Assembly (NCBI GenBank): GCA_022393335.1
Contig: JAJEKB010020935.1
Location: 77,021-141,020 of the forward strand
Reading direction: 5' to 3'
Length of the DNA: 64,000 nucleotides
DNA from: Macrotrachela quadricornifera
Taxonomy: Eukaryota > Rotifera > Eurotatoria > Philodinida > Philodinidae
The first letter of the stretch is position 1; each line of letters opens with the position of its first letter. Positions 45,594 to 56,694 of the stretch are shown piece by piece. The notes beneath the pieces were generated by a model. The model was not told the DNA's origin. It worked only from the letters and a program-made list of their open reading frames with translations, and searched no databases. A program made the translations under genes and the position numbers.

Positions 45594-46965
45594 TATTCTA
45601 CTCAATATCAAAATTGTTCAGAAACTATTTTAAATAGTTTTATACCTTTAATTACACAATGCATCAATCCGAACTGTTCGAAAAATAATCTACGTAATCC
45701 ATTTCTTCACCACGATATTACCGTTTTTTCTTCAACTGAAAAACTAAAAAAGGGAACAATTTTCTTTAAAAGATGCTCTAAATACAGTTATAAATATTTT
45801 TACAATTATTATGTTCGACCGGATGGACAAAATATGATAACTATACATCTTGATGACGAGATTTTCATTATTTTTTCTATTTATGGGTATGAAAACCGTT
45901 TTCTTATGCAAATTGATAGTGATATATTGTTTCAACCTTGCAATTTTTCTAACTGTGCTAATGCGTTCAATTTTTTAAATTCTAGATTTGGAAAGAAAGA
46001 GGATAAAACTATAAATCGTTTCCATCTTCAAAAAACATGACTTCTTTGGCGTCTTGGACACTGTTGAGGTAACGAAAAGTTTCGATTGCCTGTTCCAGAT
46101 CAACAAGATTTTCATACGATGCTTTTTGGAATATTACTGTTTATTAAACAAGTGTTCACTCGAAAATGGGGTAAAAGAGAGTACCATAAGTTTTGCACAG
46201 GATCTTGTAGTGTCACTATCGTACTTGATGGACATCAAAAAGCTACAAGAAGAGTTTGTGTGATTAAAAATCATATTGATTACCAGTGTTGATGGATCTA
46301 TAAGAGATGTTAAAGTTGGATGTTCAGCTATACCTGCTTTTTCGAAAACGTCACTATCTTCGAAAGAAAATGGAGGCCTCAGGGATACGATTTAATCTTC
46401 GATTTAAAACATTAAAATCATTACAATACACGCATATTCGGCATTGCACATCTGGTATTATAGCAGCAGCCTATAATAGTGGATTTGTTTGTGGTATGTA
46501 TGCATTATTTAGTTGTGAATCTACCACACAAGCTATAAATTTCTTTTATGTAGGTATCAAAATATAGAAAATTTTCCTGATATCTTGATTTATGCCGATG
46601 CGTGTATTTTAAAATTGTTTATCGAAAATTCCAATAATTTCATTCAAGTAACTCATGCAAAACAAAAGTTGAAAAAACCAAAAAAAAATTGTGATAAACT
46701 ACACTATCGGAACTACAATGATTCCTGGCGTCGACAAAATACTAATTCTTATAGAGATTTGATTGCAAATACTGCGAACGCTGAAACATGTGGACACATT
46801 TTTGTCTGGCTTGCACAATACAAAAATATTGTAAAGGGTTTTAATGAATCTACCTTTTTAATTTATATTTGTTTCCTTTGTGACTTGTTCAATGATAATA
46901 AATATGAAAACTTACGAAAGAAATTTTGCTCGTTTATAGACTTTTCTATATTTATATACCTATAA
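45594..46965 (+). pseudogene. KDZ-like (Zisupton-type) transposase remnant
   Basis: Pieces in all three plus frames form one broken protein. The early part includes IHLDDEIFIIFSIYGYENRF (about 45840). Next comes KFCTGSCSVTIVLDGHQKAT with RRVC (about 46185-46260), a Cys-containing block. Then GIIAAAYNSGFVCGMYALFS (about 46450), LIYADACILKLF (about 46585, with the conserved Asp-Ala-Cys), and CDKLHYRNYNDSW, NTANAETCGHIFVWLAQYKN. The order CTGSC, GIIAAAY, YxDAC, DxxHxRNH-like and ETC-xWL is one I associate with KDZ superfamily transposases in bdelloids. Multiple stops and frameshifts occur, and no terminal repeats were found. Family assignment is moderate. Confidence 0.5.
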
Positions 46966-48259
46966 TTCTCTTACTTCTCCATTCATAAACTTATATTTTT
47001 TTTTGTAAACAGAAAACAATTTTTTATTTTTGTTGCTTTAAAATCGTTTTTATCTACGTAGTTAATAGTTCATCTATTGTGTATATATATATATATATGA
47101 TCATTTGATTTTTGCTTCTTAGTTGTTTTTCTTGTAAATTTATAGTGAACAATCTTGATATTGATTTCTTTCGACAACAATCTCACGTTGTATAGTGCAG
47201 ATAATTTATATTCAATCTTCTTTTAATCAAACTTTACTTTATATCATTTTTGTGTTATACAACCAAAAAACTTGTGATTTTCTTTATTGTAATTTAGAAG
47301 TAAATTTCCAAATTAAATATAAAGTATTATTTACTGTAGTTCGTTCAACAACCATTATTATGTTGATAGTTATACAATTTTCTATTAAGCAACTTCGATT
47401 GGTGGAATGTTCTTTTTCATACTTAAAAAAAATCTTTCATCCTTTCATACATGATGATAACAACATCTTTTCATCAAGAATGAATCGTGGAAGATTACTT
47501 AATATGATGAATATAGTCATCTAAAGCTACTTTTATCTATAACCGTGTCTGTGTTTCATGAGTTTATTTGTTGACAATCGAATGAATGATAGATTATTCC
47601 TTTTCTTACCTTGTTTTTTTCTTGTATCTTATTTTATTCCGTTAAAAGCTTTTAACTCTTCAGTGCACTTCATTTTTTGAAGCATCAAATCGATTTCCAA
47701 TCTTTGCTTTATCGATTGTTCATCATCAATAACTATTGTATACTTATTTGATATTATAAAAATTCTGGTACGGTACTGTTTTATAATTTGAACTGACATT
47801 AAGTTCTCTTATCGTCTACTTTTGCTTGACGAAAAAGACTCATCCTTTATCTAATCAATCTCATTTGTCTTATTTTTTTCGATTGTTTTATTTTTTTTAG
47901 TAGCAACTAACACATTTTAATCTAGAAACGATGTCACTTCCTATCTTTTTATTGAAACAAGGCGGTCGATTATCAGAATCTATACGTAAATTTAAAAATT
48001 CTCTTAGTTGTTTGCTCTTTCTATTAGATGTCGGTCTAACTCTCTCTATAAAAAGTAATTTTCTTAAAACTGTCAAGAATAGTACTCTTTTTCATCATAA
48101 GCAAACCAATACCATGTAGAAATATTTGAGAACATGCTCAAACAGAAGACACAATCAATTTTATTCTTGAAATTGTTGTATTTCAGTTTATGTGCGATAT
48201 TTTTCCAGCTTCATCGAATTTTGCTATGCAAGCTTCTATGCAATATTGAGCTCGCGTTT
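46966..48259. other. AT-rich spacer, no gene firmly supported
   Basis: It contains a short (TA)n run near 47083-47099. Frames at 47195-47524 and 47931-48119 have start codons but no domain. The second begins MSLPIFLLKQGGRLSESIRK and might be the head of the decayed gene downstream. Confidence 0.4.
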
Positions 48260-49205
48260 AGATAACGGTAGTGCACATAAATTGAACGAACTGTGTGTCG
48301 CTCATATCAGAAAATGAGAAAAACGTCAATTAGAGAAGTTTGCATTAAGTAGTGCTGCATTCTATAATATATATAAGATTGTCGGTAATCTTTTAGAAAC
48401 AAACAATAATGAAATAATACACGAGTTAAATGGAAATGAAATCTTTCAAAAGCACGAAGAAAAATTAGATGATGTGTTGATTACATCGGTTTTGTCGTTG
48501 AAAGATGATAGTCTTGCCATGTTGAAAAGCTTCAAAAGTTTGTTTAATAGCGTTAGTATGACTTGATCGTTGATTCACAGTTTGTTGAAGATGTCATTAA
48601 GAAAAAAGAAAACTTTTACAGGTTGGGCAAAGTTTTCTTTGAAGAGAATTTAAATCTGGATATGTTCTCACTAGAACAGAGAAATTTTATTCATGAATTT
48701 TTATGGAATCGTATTCGATGTGACTTATCATTGAATTTTTCAACTTCATTAGCATAATTCGTTCCTTATCTTTTTGTACAGCAAATAATTTCTTTTTCTC
48801 AAGTGGATGAAAGTGAAATAGTGTACGAATTAAAAGAAGATGACTTGAATTTTGTTGTTGATATAAATTCACATAATACAGTCGTTCAAAATGAAACAAT
48901 CGATCTTGATTCGATTCTTCCAAAAATTGTTGATCATGCGCGAATTGGAAATTTTTTCAATATTTCATCCAGGTTTTCGAATAAGGAAATAGATCCTTAT
49001 AAAATAACATGTTTGCCATTGTTTGTTGATGAAAAAAGAGCAGTATACACATAAACTATTCCTCGTTATTTATCTTTAGGCGAAGATGAGAGTTTAATGG
49101 AATGGTCTGGTTATAGTGACCGAAAATGTACAGTTGATGAGAAACCGCGTTATATGTCTTGTTCTATTCCAATGTCTGTATTTAGATTCATTCAACAAAA
49201 GGTTG
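48260..49205 (+). pseudogene. Unidentified decayed protein-coding gene
   Basis: A coherent but broken coding region. The first part reads KLNELCVAHIRK, stop, QLEKFALSSAAFYNIYKIV and NEIIHELNGNEIFQKHEEKL. After a frameshift near 48555 it continues with ENFYRLGKVFFEENLNLDMF, NFIHEFLWNRIRCDLSLNF, a stop, and then a long acidic segment (DESEIVYELKEDDLNFVVDI). It ends with PRYLSLGEDESLMEW and SDRKCTVDEKPRYMSC near 49165. The protein character is clear from the charged, non-repetitive sequence, but I cannot name a family. It could be a host gene or a second ORF of a transposon, since the KDZ-like remnant lies just upstream. Confidence 0.5.
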
Positions 49206-52200
49206 TTTGAAGGAAACAGTCGATTCGTCTTCGCCACGGTTAGCATTAACACTTTTTTGCAATGCTTTCAAAAAGGTGATAAAGAACAAAAAAATGTATT
49301 TAGCAATATAACAAAGTAGTTATCATTAAAATACGTTGTAATAATTCTGTTACGTGTTGGATACTTGATTCTTCATCTGCTGGTGGTGTGTGACAAGGTT
49401 AAAAGACATATTTTTTTTTGTTTAACAGTACTTAAGAAAACCCATTTAGACTTGATAAATCAGTAAATTCTATTGATATTGAAATGGATAATTCGTCTTT
49501 CATTCAATCGGCTCTTTCACATAAAAAAAACATTTGGAAGATGTTCATAATGAATTTGAATTTATTATTCGACATATAGTAAAGATAAGAGTATGGCCAA
49601 AATTTATTATCGAAGTTTTTGTTCTTATCGTGATTGTAATGATATATATTATAATGTTCAAATCCAGCATTTGTTTAACAAGAAGTGGTTATATTGTTAA
49701 CTTCCGGAAAAAGATTGATTATTTATTCCCTCGATTGAAGGGAGGGTGATACGGAAAAAAGTCAAATGCGTTTCTGTGTGTGTGTGTGTGTTTTTCTGTC
49801 AGGTTAAAGGTCAAAGGTAAAAAAAAACATGTTTTTAGAGAAACCAACAAGAAATCTTAACTTTGAAAAAAAATCGGATCTTAACGTTTCAACAAAGGTT
49901 TTTAGGGTCAGAGAATCTAATAGTATTATTAGTTTTCGAATGTTTTCGAAACATTTTTTTTGGTAAAAGAAAGCTTTTTTAAGAAAACAATGATTTTTCG
50001 CTGAAGTGAAGCGAGGGTCAAAGGAGAAAAAAGAAGTATGAGTTTGTGGTGCTGTTTGTTTATGTTACTTCAAAAGAAGAAAAAAAACAAAGAAGGAGAT
50101 TGCAGAAAAGATTTTCGGAAGCTAGAAAAGAAATCAGCCAATCTAAAGTTTGTGGAATGGAGCGTTGGACCAATCGGAGTTCTGAATGTTAGGATACCAG
50201 CCAAGTAGGTATTTTGACATTTCCAATTTTGTGAATTAGACGCTTTTGCCCTAAAAGTCCGACCAATCAGAAATTTCGATATCACGATTTCTATCATCAA
50301 ATTTTTTCAACTCTAAAGTCGAGCGAATTAAGGTTTTGGATATTACACTTTCTACAAATCAGATTTTTTCGACCAAAACGTGCAGGCAATCAGAGGTTTA
50401 CGATATCGTCTCTTTCATTGAATAGGAGTTTTATTTTTCCTTGGTTGTCAAGATATATTCTGTTTATTTCTTGCTGATTGACAGACTAATCATTTTCTAA
50501 TTGGTTTTTCCTGATATATTACCGTTTGTTTTCCTTTCATTACTTATTTAACTGCTAGCATAACTTATCCTGTAAATTCATTCGATAAATTTACAATGGA
50601 CTTTAACAACTTATCATGCATTCAAACATATACAGGAGTATTTATCTAGAAAACTTGATCATGGTAATCATCTATGAATAAATTAAATTCACACTGAAGA
50701 GTTATCTATATATCACTTCGCAAGTTTTATATAATCTCTTATTCACATACAAATCATTATTTTTTTTTGCCAATATCTAAATCAAATCATAAGTGCAAGA
50801 CTAACTAACAGGCGTAAGTGATCTATTGCTTATGAAATATTTCGCAAATGAGCATAAAAATAATAAATTAAGATGTTTCTACATTTTTCGGGTCAATTTA
50901 ACATGCATCACGGACAGTACTTGATATAAATTCAACAACAAACATAGTTTTAAAAACAATAATAGTCAAAGGCTACAGCAGAATTCCATTCAGTTCGACA
51001 GTAGGTACTCTACCATAAAGAGTACGTAAAATAGGCTTAGTTTTTGAACTTCGCGTTTGAAGTTCTATTCTAAACCTCATAATCGTTCGTACACAGTCGG
51101 GTATGATTTTCTTGGATTGTGAACAAAATCGAACTATTAGTTGCTGAATGAAGCAGACATTCAAAACAGCAGAGATGTTTTGGCAAATTTATAACGATTT
51201 GCATAATTTACGGAATCTGACAATGTGCTTCCTTTGGAAACAAAGGGACATATTTGAAAGGTTCGTACACAAAATGCAAAACTAAATCTCTCTCGTCACA
51301 AGTCATTTCTTCATTAAAAAAATCTAGAGATTCTTACGAATTGGGAACTAATTTGATTAAATCGTAACATAGTTAAAAGATTGGTTTGAGAATAAGATAG
51401 GATGACAGTATTCACTAGTCACAAGTCACGCCTTGTAGAGACTCTGACAAGCAATCCATCATTCATTTACAAGGTTGTCATGAACTTCTCTTGTGCATAA
51501 CTTTTGACAAAATCTAGGATATTTTTGGAAAGAAGTATGTTAACTGTAGTCCAAGCGACTAATGTCAGCACTTTATTAATGGTTCATCAAAGTCAAAACT
51601 GTTATCTAGAATGAAGAAAGTGCGGATGATTAATATTTTTGGAATTTGAAATTGACAGTCTTGCTTTTAGAAATCATAAAATGTGAAAAGTTTGTTCAAA
51701 TTGAGGTGACTATAGCATCACACTTATTGATAAATTACCTGATAATGATTCTCAAAATAAATAGCATGAACTCAGTCGAGGGTTAAACGAGTCATCCTTG
51801 ACGAGCGTTACTTGTTTTTCAGTAAAGAAAAGTATTTATTTCACATTAAACAATTAAATATATGAGGTTATTAAGGTCATAGACAACTGCATTCTTCATC
51901 CCATACTTTTCTTTCCTTCCTTCCTTCTTCCTTCTCTAATATAAATTCTTTTCAAATATATTTTATTCTTGCTACTAAAATACCGTGGCGTCTTAATTTC
52001 TCTCTCCTCTCTGGTCTTTTTGTTTTCCGAGAATATTCTCAATATTTTGGTTTTAGTGGCGAAGTCTCTCCGTTCCGACAATGAATGAATCAGTCGTGGG
52101 TGACCACCAGCTCTAAACTAGTATCACTAAAAACTGTTCTTTCTTTTGAATGAAATGTATTTGTTTGCGAGAAAAAAGGATGATGTGCTTATTGTAGCAT

Positions 52201-52529
52201 TAAGGAAGCAGATTTTCGAACTAGCATCGAGTACTTTATTCTTAAACTGTCATTTTGTTCAAAAGATGAAAAATTGTTTTTTTTACGTTATCATAAGATT
52301 TTTATGTAGCTATTTTGAGTTAAAATAAAATAAAAAGGTTGAAAAATATTTTTTTCAATTAAAAACAAAACGGTCCTCAAAGGGCTAATGTCATTATAAG
52401 ATGCATTATAAAACATTTTCTTTTTGTTCTTTTCAGTTAATGGTGACGGACTATGTTGTTCCTCTTTCTATTTCTGATTGACGTGATATGTATCAGCTTG
52501 AGCTCCTACATCTTTATCATATACCACCA
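49206..52529. other. Non-coding stretch, 3.3 kb
   Basis: No gene supported. It holds a (TG)n microsatellite at about 49775-49790 and the degenerate tandem array at 50150-50440 listed separately. Short frames at 50973-51164, 51896-52081 and 52146-52328 show no domain. Confidence 0.45.
50150..50440. repeat. Degenerate tandem array, about 62 bp period
   Basis: Variants of the phrase AAAGTCCGACCAATCAGAAA (GCGTTGGACCAATCGGAG, AAAGTCGAGCGAATTAAGG, AACGTGCAGGCAATCAGAGG) recur at about 50160, 50254, 50315 and 50377. Each is followed by a GATAT-T/C-rich half-unit. Four eroded copies. Confidence 0.5.
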
Positions 52530-53287
52530 TGACTCTGAGCAAATGTCCTGAAGCACATTCGGGCCATCTCCTCGCAGATGACTTGAGTATTCATATAAGT
52601 GCTCCGATAACAAGATCTCTGCACGCGATGGTAGAACATGTAGAAAAGGAGGGAAATAAAGTATACTGACAAGTAGAACGCCCGAAAATGAAAATATATA
52701 TGGAAGGACAAGAACTAGCGATCGTAGATGAATTTAATTATTTGGGATTTACTTAGACTAGCAAAATGTCACTGAAACCTACAGTCGATCACTGCCTATC
52801 TAAAGTCGACAAAGCACTCGGAAAGCTAAAATGTTTGAGAACAGGTAGACAAATTTCAACTCCAATGCTAAGATAGTGCCCTTTTGCATATGTTTTTCCG
52901 CACCTGGCGTGGATCTTCTTGTTTTATCCTTTTCTACCGAAGACTCAACGGGAAACGTTGCACAGGAAGTTCCAAGTAGCAATTAGATTAGTACACAGAT
53001 GCCCATATGTATCGGCGGTGGGCCTAGCTACGCTAACTAAAGAAAAAGCATTGGGGTTCTATGCGCACCGATACATAAAGAAGAGAATCGAAAAAATATA
53101 TAGGACAGAATTAGCAAGATCACTCTTTCTTCATGATCTATCTTATTGGGACACATTCAAAAAGGGAAAAAATGACTCACTAGGACACTACTTCAGACTG
53201 AGAAGGATGAAGAAGCTAATAATAAGGCATGAATCGCTTTTGATTAAATGGATTAATTTTGTAGAGCAAGCAGCAGTCAATAATTAA
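52530..53287 (+). pseudogene. Non-LTR retrotransposon (LINE) fragment, RT end to 3' part
   Basis: The readable sequence starts around LLADDLSIHI (about 52570), which corresponds to the YADD-type reverse transcriptase active site with Tyr replaced. It continues through KMKIYMEGQE, FNYLGFT, stop, TSKMSLKPTVDHCLSKVDKA, the usual RT thumb region (YLGxxxxxxxxxxxHI). After another stop it runs to ETLHRKFQVAIRLVHRCPYV and LTKEKALGFYAHRYIKKRIE and ends at a TAA (53285). There are at least three in-frame stops. The 5' half of the element is missing, the normal outcome of LINE insertion. Confidence 0.7.
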
Positions 53288-53711
53288 ACACCCTCACCTT
53301 CCTCAGCCTCTATGAACAAAGTAATTAGCGGAGAAAGCCTCAGTCATGACGAAATGAATCAACTGTACCTTACTTTATCCAACCGATAAAATGTTTCTTC
53401 GTTTTTTCTCCCTCTCTCTCTCTTTTCTTCTTTTTTCTCTCTGTATGGAAGCACTCAAGAGTGTAACATTTACAATAAACACAAAAACACAAAAAAGCAC
53501 TTGCTTGAATTTTTTTTAATGCTATTACTCTGATTTTTTTTTCGTTGAAATAAAAGGTAACTTGTAGAAGCAATCTCATATATGCGTGTCGTTCTACCAT
53601 GAGGCAGAAACAAGCATACGAGATTTTTTTGAGAGTTGTAAAAGAAATACACATAACCTTTTCTTTGTCTCTTCCTTTTTTGCGCTTTATTCCTTGTTTT
53701 TATGACTGGGA
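53288..53711. other. Spacer with CT-rich tract
   Basis: It contains a CTCTCTCTCT/CTTCTTTTTTCTC tract at about 53400-53442. No gene supported. Confidence 0.45.
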
Positions 53712-53722
53712 AAATTGTGTGA

Positions 53723-54033
53723 GCCGCCATGGTTGAGTAGTTACGCTGTTTGGCACGCACCCACAAGGTACTGTGCTCAAAACTCAGTTACATCATTCAT
53801 GCAATGACCTTGGACAAGTCATTAACGGCTAAGTTGTCTCAAATGATTCATTCCACATGAGTCATTCGTGCTGACTATACCTTTAGTCAGTATATTGGAC
53901 GGAAGAGGGTGCACATACCACCGTTTGTAAAAAGACGATGGAACTCGGCTGCATGTAGAAAACCAGTAATAATAACCACGACCGGCCCCAACAGACGATG
54001 AGCCTATGGGACGTTATTATTATTACTATTAAT
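53723..54033 (+). mobile_element. tRNA-derived SINE with CORE-like middle and target duplications
   Basis: This 311-bp element is flanked by AAATTGTGTGA (53712-53722) and AAATTGCGTGA (54034-54044), which agree at 10 of 11 positions as target-site duplications. The 5' part is tRNA-like. GCCATGGTTGAGTAGTTA includes an A-box-like TGGTTGAGTAGT. GTGCTCAAAACTC about 40 bases on is a worn B box. The middle has ATGACCTTGGACAAGTCATT, strikingly like the conserved segment of MIR/CORE-type SINEs. The 3' end carries GGGACG followed by a short ATT repeat tail. No protein is encoded; mobilisation would need a LINE partner. Confidence 0.8.
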
Positions 54034-54150
54034 AAATTGCGTGAATTGTTTAAAAAAAACCAACAGTTGCTTTGTTTTTTTTATAGATATAAACCAAAAA
54101 GAAAAAATACCTATAGATTTTTATCAAAACATACACGATAAATTCTATTA

Positions 54151-55137
54151 ATGTCGATCTTTCATACTATTAAATCTGAAGATATTTGGTATGGAGATCA
54201 TTTATACATTTGGTCTTCACCTTTACATCAACATCATGGAATTGTTTTATATGTGAATAGTAAAGATTATGATGAGTCAGAAATTTTGGAATTCAATACG
54301 TATGATGGAAGCCATAAACCTTCTCGTGCTGGTATTCAAGTGGTTTCACTCAAACGTTTTCGAAAAGATTGCACCTTAAAACGTGTTGTTTATGGTTCTA
54401 GATTTGCTCGTTTTAAATTAGCCGGCACCGCTTATCGATTTCAATCACTGAAACCAGAATTTGTTGTTGATAATGCTCGACATATTCTTGAACAGATTGA
54501 ATTTGGAGAATGTTTTATTGTTCCTACTGATCTAACATTATCATCAATTTCATCTTCACATTATGATTTGATTTTACGAAATTGTGAATGTTTAGCTTTT
54601 TGGTGCAAGACAGGAATGTGGTTTAGTGAACAAATTGATAAAGTTATTCATTGGATTGGTACACCATTAGTAACTTTTCTCAAAGCTATTGCTGATTATT
54701 TTGTTACAAAACAGATTTTATCTGGTCTCGGTCAAGAGGCAGTGAGTGAAATGATTGAAAGTTCATTATGCTTACTCAAAGATAAATTTTGTTCAACACT
54801 CTTTGCCGAAGGTATTGGTAATGCAATTGCTATGGTTATTATTGAATTATTCAAACTAGTATTTCGATACCAACAATATAAAGACGGACAGTTGACAAAG
54901 GAAGAATTTTGGGACAAAACAATAATGAGTGTTATTAAAGGTTTGTCCATTGGTGTCTTTGCGTTTGCTATTCAAGCACTTCTGACATATTTTACATTCG
55001 GTTCTGCCGCGATATGTCCATGGGTTGGCGGGTTTATTGGTAGTGTTATTGGATCTTTAGTTGGAAACACCCTCGGTCGTTTGGTAGTCAATGGAATCAT
55101 ACAACTACGAGATAAACACTTGCCGTTGATTGATTAA
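54151..55137 (+). CDS. LRAT-like (NlpC/P60 superfamily) protein with hydrophobic C-terminus
   Basis: Single-exon gene of 328 residues. The N-terminal half has the LRAT domain pattern. WYGDHLYIWSSPLHQHHGIV places the catalytic His (28 or 29) in the usual GDHI...H(H)G context, and LRNCECLAFWCKTG holds the NCE-type motif with the nucleophile Cys (C145). LRAT-like enzymes transfer or hydrolyse acyl groups on lipids (lecithin-retinol acyltransferase, PLA/AT proteins). The C-terminal half is unusual: several hydrophobic helices from about residue 165, including a glycine-zipper-like end (WVGGFIGSVIGSLVGNTLGR, about 295-314). This suggests membrane anchoring or insertion. The substrate is unknown. 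The SINE ends about 120 bp upstream of the start codon, so it could affect expression. Confidence 0.83.
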   Translation: MSIFHTIKSEDIWYGDHLYIWSSPLHQHHGIVLYVNSKDYDESEILEFNTYDGSHKPSRAGIQVVSLKRFRKDCTLKRVVYGSRFARFKLAGTAYRFQSLKPEFVVDNARHILEQIEFGECFIVPTDLTLSSISSSHYDLILRNCECLAFWCKTGMWFSEQIDKVIHWIGTPLVTFLKAIADYFVTKQILSGLGQEAVSEMIESSLCLLKDKFCSTLFAEGIGNAIAMVIIELFKLVFRYQQYKDGQLTKEEFWDKTIMSVIKGLSIGVFAFAIQALLTYFTFGSAAICPWVGGFIGSVIGSLVGNTLGRLVVNGIIQLRDKHLPLID

Positions 55138-56046
55138 AAATACATGATACCTACCATAAATACTATCTAATCTTATATTCAAAATTTCATCGAATCCAGA
55201 GTATTCGAACTATGTTATAGTAGGATTTATTTGTTATTATTGGATCTGAATGCAATATTATTATATGATTGATAGGGTTTTATCTCATGTTTTTTTATTG
55301 CTCTCCACTACGTATAAAAATTTCAATGTTTCCATAATTAATAAAAATATCTAGCTTCATTGCATGAAGGGAAGTAGTCGATGGTAACAGAACAGATCTT
55401 TTCTGTTCGTTTTCAATTGTTTTCGTAATACGTTAGATATTTTATTTTATGTTGAAAAGTTGATATTGCTATTATAACAGAACCTTCTGATCTCAGTTTA
55501 TTCCTGACTGTATTTTTTGTCTATGCACAAAAAAGGTAGTTTTTCACATTGTTAAATAAAATAGTTGACACCCTATCAAAAGGAGTTAAGGAATACTAAT
55601 CGTCATTCATTAACTGACTCAATTACTATATAAGCCATTTTCATGTTTTCATACTTTTGGATTATTAAAGAAAAAGAAATAGTATATTTTTGTCTCTTAG
55701 ATAATGATATAATGAACAAATTATATAGTGCGAAAATCATATGCAAAACAGTAAATATTGATTATTTAAAATGCATAAGCAATTGCCTGAGTATAATTCC
55801 TCTCATTCACAATAATTTCAAAAATTAATTCTAAAACTGTGATGATTTTAACAGCACTTTTATCATTAACAACCAACAGAATGTTTTGTATGAGAAGATT
55901 AAAATTTATTTTATGTTCTTGATAATATATCATGGTTAAAAGGTGCCGGTATAAAAAGAAAGAAAATTCATGATATAAGACAACAAAAACTAAAATTTAT
56001 CACTGTGCTTTCATACATCATTTTGTATAGCTGATCAATGCGTCTG
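55138..56046. other. Intergenic between convergent genes
   Basis: AT-rich 3' flanks of the LRAT-like (+) and cupin (-) genes. A 61-codon frame at 55643 has no support. Confidence 0.5.
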
Positions 56047-56694
56047 TCAATCGTCTTCGATCTTATGATTTATCCAGTTTGGTCCAATTAACTCTTTCAA
56101 GAATTCTTTCGTACACCATTCTTCTTTTCCAACATATTTGTCAAGAAATAATTGTCCAGCTCCAATTTTGCACCGATCAGGTGTCCATTCTGGTGTTATA
56201 ACACTGACAATAAATGCAAATCCATTTTTTCCTTGTCTTAGTTTTAATGCTTTGGAAGCAATTGTACCTGGAGTTGTAACAATTGGTAATTCTCCAGCAA
56301 TATAATCATGACCTAGTACTTTATGTTCAACATGACCATCATTATAAAATAAATAATAATCTACACTATCTCCTTCTACTAATATATGTAAATCATCAGC
56401 ATCATCTATCGAATGTAAATAGTTATATGCTAACTGCGGTTTATCCGGATTTAAACATGTCAACATGTAATAAATATGACTTTGCGCATATAATGTTGAA
56501 TTTGATGAACGAGATGATAGAGATACTTGTATAGAAGAACGATCAATTATTTGATACAAACCACTTTCTGATGGTAATTCAATTAAATTAAATCGTTCAA
56601 TTATTTCATTCATACGAGTGATAGAATCATTACTATAGGATGATGCACCATAATTGCCTGTGGTAATACACAGAGGATTCGATGTAGAAGACAT
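56047..56694 (-). CDS. Cupin of the DUF985 (YML079W-like) family
   Basis: Single-exon gene of 215 residues; the first true ATG is at 56694 (the frame is open slightly further up, without an ATG). The order of motifs fits the DUF985 cupin. IIERFNLIELPSESGLYQII corresponds to the family's N-terminal L-x-PHPEGGYY strand. Then HIYYMLT, a turn with LHSIDDADDLHILVEGDSVD in place of HRV..DE.WHFYxGD, YNDGHVEHKVLGHDYIAGE, PIVTTPGTIASKAL and FAFIVSVITPEW. Most metal-site histidines of typical cupins are kept only in part, so binding is uncertain. Members of the family bind small molecules, but no reaction is firmly known. A hydrophilic extension follows the cupin at the C-terminus. Confidence 0.7.
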   Translation of the reverse strand: MSSTSNPLCITTGNYGASSYSNDSITRMNEIIERFNLIELPSESGLYQIIDRSSIQVSLSSRSSNSTLYAQSHIYYMLTCLNPDKPQLAYNYLHSIDDADDLHILVEGDSVDYYLFYNDGHVEHKVLGHDYIAGELPIVTTPGTIASKALKLRQGKNGFAFIVSVITPEWTPDRCKIGAGQLFLDKYVGKEEWCTKEFLKELIGPNWINHKIEDD

